DNA of 64,000 nt from Roseomonas genomospecies 6 (GTDB lineage Bacteria; Pseudomonadota; Alphaproteobacteria; Azospirillales; Azospirillaceae), in assembly GCF_008365375.1 (NCBI RefSeq), contig NZ_QOKW01000016.1, forward strand, positions 62,001-126,000. The letters are read 5' to 3'. The notes beneath the pieces were generated by a model. It ran no database searches. It was not told the origin of the DNA and saw only the letters and a program-made list of their open reading frames with translations. Of this stretch, positions 62,184 to 64,000 are shown piece after piece. Numbering within the stretch: the stretch's first letter is position 1; the number at the start of each line of letters is the position of its first letter. Both the position numbers and the translations under genes were made by a program.

Positions 62184-63872
62184 ATGCAGCCCTGGACCCA
62201 AGTCTACGATCCCGCGGGTAACCTTTGGCTTTCGGCACTTGTGGCCGCGTTGCCGATCATTTTCTTCTTCATCGCGCTGACGGTCCTGCGCATGAAGGGC
62301 CACGTCGCGGGCACCATCACCGTCGCCATTTCGCTGGCCGTGGCCATCCTGTTCTACCAGATGCCGGTGGGCATGGCGCTGGCGTCGGCCGGCTACGGCT
62401 TCCTCTACGGTCTGTGGCCCATCGCCTGGATCATCGTGGCCGCCGTGTTCCTCTACAAGATCACGGTCAAGACCGGCCAGTTCGAGATCATCCGCTCGTC
62501 GGTGGTGTCGATCACCGAGGACCAGCGGCTTCAGATGCTGATGGTCGGCTTCTCCTTCGGCGCCTTCCTGGAAGGGGCTGCGGGCTTCGGCGCGCCGGTC
62601 GCCATCACGGCGGCGCTGCTGGTCGGCCTGGGCTTCAACCCGCTCTACGCCGCCGGTCTCTGCCTGATCGCCAACACCGCCCCGGTGGCCTTCGGCGCCA
62701 TGGGCATTCCGATCATCGTCGCCGGGCAGGTCACCTCGCTCGACCCGTTCAAGATCGGCGCCATGGCCGGCCGCCAGCTTCCGCTGCTCTCCGTCTTCGT
62801 CCCGTTCTGGATCGTCATGATCATGGACGGCTGGAAGGGCATCCGCGAGACGTGGCCCGCCATCCTGGTCGCCGGCGGCACCTTCGCCGTCACCCAGTAC
62901 TTCACCGCCAACTTCATCGGGCCGGAGCTGCCGGACATCACCTCCGCGCTGGTCAGCCTCGTCAGCATCACCGTCTTCCTGAAGTTCTGGAAGCCGAAGG
63001 CCATCTTCCGCTTCGCCAACTCCCCGCTGCCCAGCGCCCCGGTGCCGCAGTCGGTCGGCGCCATGGCGACGAGCGAGTTCGCCGCCGAGCGCGGCTACAG
63101 CGCCGGTGAGATCGCCAAGGCCTGGTCGCCCTTCCTGATCCTGACCGTGATCGTCACGATCTGGAGCCTGAAGCCCTTCAAGGCCCTGTTCGCCAAGGGC
63201 GGCGCGCTGGCCGACACGGTGCTGTACTTCCCGATCGCCGGGCTGGACAAGCTGGTGCTGAAGGCTGCCCCGATCGTCGCCTCGCCGAAGCCGATCGACG
63301 CCGTCTACAAGCTGGACCTGCTGTCGGCCACCGGCACGGCCATCCTGATCTCGGCCATCGTCACGATGGTCATGCTGAAGATGCGCCCCGCCGACGGCGT
63401 GAAGACCTTCGTCGAGACGGTGAGCGAGCTGAAGCGCCCGATCTACTCGATCGGCATGGTTCTGGCCTTCGCCTTCATCGCCAACTACTCGGGCCTGTCC
63501 TCCACCCTGGCGCTGCTGCTGGCCGGCACGGGCTTCCTGTTCCCGTTCTTCTCGCCGATCCTGGGCTGGCTGGGCGTGTTCCTGACCGGGTCCGACACGT
63601 CGAGCAACGCGCTGTTCTGCGGCCTCCAGGCCACGACGGCGCAGCAGGTGGGCGTGTCCGACGTGCTGATGGTCGCGGCCAACACGACGGGCGGCGTCAC
63701 CGGCAAGATGATCTCCCCGCAGTCCATCGCCGTGGCCTGCGCCGCGGTGGGTCTGGTGGGCCGCGAGTCCGAACTGTTCCGCTTCACCGTGAAGCACAGC
63801 CTGTTCTTCGTCGCGATCATCGGCGTCATCACCATGATCCAGGCCTACATCCTGCCCTGGATGATCCCGTAA
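62184..63872 (+). CDS. lldP: L-lactate permease
   Basis: 562 residues and 12-14 membrane spans. LldP signatures: [80 protein letters not shown]. Proton-coupled uptake of lactate and glycolate. ATG 62184 follows aggaaggaaac. The divergent FadR-type regulator probably controls it. No lactate dehydrogenase lies downstream within the window. Confidence 0.95.
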   Translation: MQPWTQVYDPAGNLWLSALVAALPIIFFFIALTVLRMKGHVAGTITVAISLAVAILFYQMPVGMALASAGYGFLYGLWPIAWIIVAAVFLYKITVKTGQFEIIRSSVVSITEDQRLQMLMVGFSFGAFLEGAAGFGAPVAITAALLVGLGFNPLYAAGLCLIANTAPVAFGAMGIPIIVAGQVTSLDPFKIGAMAGRQLPLLSVFVPFWIVMIMDGWKGIRETWPAILVAGGTFAVTQYFTANFIGPELPDITSALVSLVSITVFLKFWKPKAIFRFANSPLPSAPVPQSVGAMATSEFAAERGYSAGEIAKAWSPFLILTVIVTIWSLKPFKALFAKGGALADTVLYFPIAGLDKLVLKAAPIVASPKPIDAVYKLDLLSATGTAILISAIVTMVMLKMRPADGVKTFVETVSELKRPIYSIGMVLAFAFIANYSGLSSTLALLLAGTGFLFPFFSPILGWLGVFLTGSDTSSNALFCGLQATTAQQVGVSDVLMVAANTTGGVTGKMISPQSIAVACAAVGLVGRESELFRFTVKHSLFFVAIIGVITMIQAYILPWMIP

Positions 63873-63903
63873 GCGTCATGTCGCACCAAGCCTGATTTCC
63901 TAC

Positions 63904-63949
63904 GGCGCCGCTCGGCCATCCATCCGGTCGGGCGGCGCCACTTTCTTTT
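63904..63949 (+). terminator. Intrinsic terminator after lldP
   Basis: 14-bp arms ggcgccgctcggcc and ggtcgggcggcgcc (12 pairs) with an 8-nt loop, followed by actttctttt. Strong, 31 bp after the lldP stop. Confidence 0.85.
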
Positions 63950-64000
63950 GAAGCGCACCACCGCACTGCGGCGTGTTTTGGTCAATTGATTTTACCATTG

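Overview
The window looks like chromosome or chromid DNA from an Azospirillum-like alphaproteobacterium (Rhodospirillales). This is inferred from very high GC with strong third-position bias, the N-acetylglutaminylglutamine amide (NAGGN) osmolyte operon, two tripartite tricarboxylate (TTT) transporters, many two-component proteins and the family content. The species cannot be fixed from sequence alone. No tRNA, rRNA, IS element, CRISPR array or prophage is visible. Most long alternative-frame ORFs are shadows of real genes.

Layout. 0-3.3 kb: end of a TTT transporter operon (tctC'-tctB-tctA) with a terminator, then a TerC-type membrane protein. 3.3-9.2 kb: CBS-BON protein, GntR regulator, and a beta-alanine-type catabolic pair (class III aminotransferase plus CoA-acylating semialdehyde dehydrogenase) divergent from a LysR regulator. 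9.3-17 kb: envelope genes (lipid-anchored alpha/beta hydrolase, glycine-zipper lipoprotein, Rap1a-like protein), an AI-2E family permease, DUF4112, and a PNPOx-like protein divergent from a MocR/PdxR regulator over a perfect 10-bp inverted repeat. 17-22 kb: the NAGGN operon (asparagine-synthase-like amidotransferase, GNAT/ATP-grasp synthetase, M42 peptidase). 22-30 kb: MFS exporter, CstA-type pyruvate/peptide transporter, a lower-GC methyltransferase/TetR pair, and a LytS/LytR two-component system. A 10-bp direct repeat with 21-bp period upstream of cstA has LytTR-site geometry. 30-34.8 kb: RlpA, an RTX metalloprotease, Lin0512 and unknown proteins. 34.9-38.4 kb: exbB-exbD-tonB and a DUF2325 gene, each preceded by a Fur-like palindrome. 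38.4-49.6 kb: chemoreceptor, an unknown gene, then a signalling locus with two tandem periplasmic binding proteins, a hybrid kinase with HPt, a lone receiver and a convergent receiver-kinase, followed by a zinc-finger ORF and an uncharacterised protein paralogous to one beside lytS. 49.6-57 kb: an IclR-regulated sugar-acid operon (dgoK, dgoA, TTT transporter, SMP-30 lactonase, SDR). 57-64 kb: clpB with a heat-shock-type promoter, a CtaG-like protein, and lldR/lldP for lactate uptake.

How it fits together: the window is mainly uptake and catabolism of small carboxylates (tricarboxylate-like compounds, beta-alanine, pyruvate, galactonate-type sugar acids, lactate), each with a local regulator, plus iron/TonB energisation, osmoprotection and signalling. 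The most novel-looking parts are the two-SBP phosphorelay without a DNA-binding output, the paralogous unknown family next to kinases, the DUF2325 gene behind a perfect Fur-like palindrome, and the cstA/LytTR arrangement split by a lower-GC cassette.
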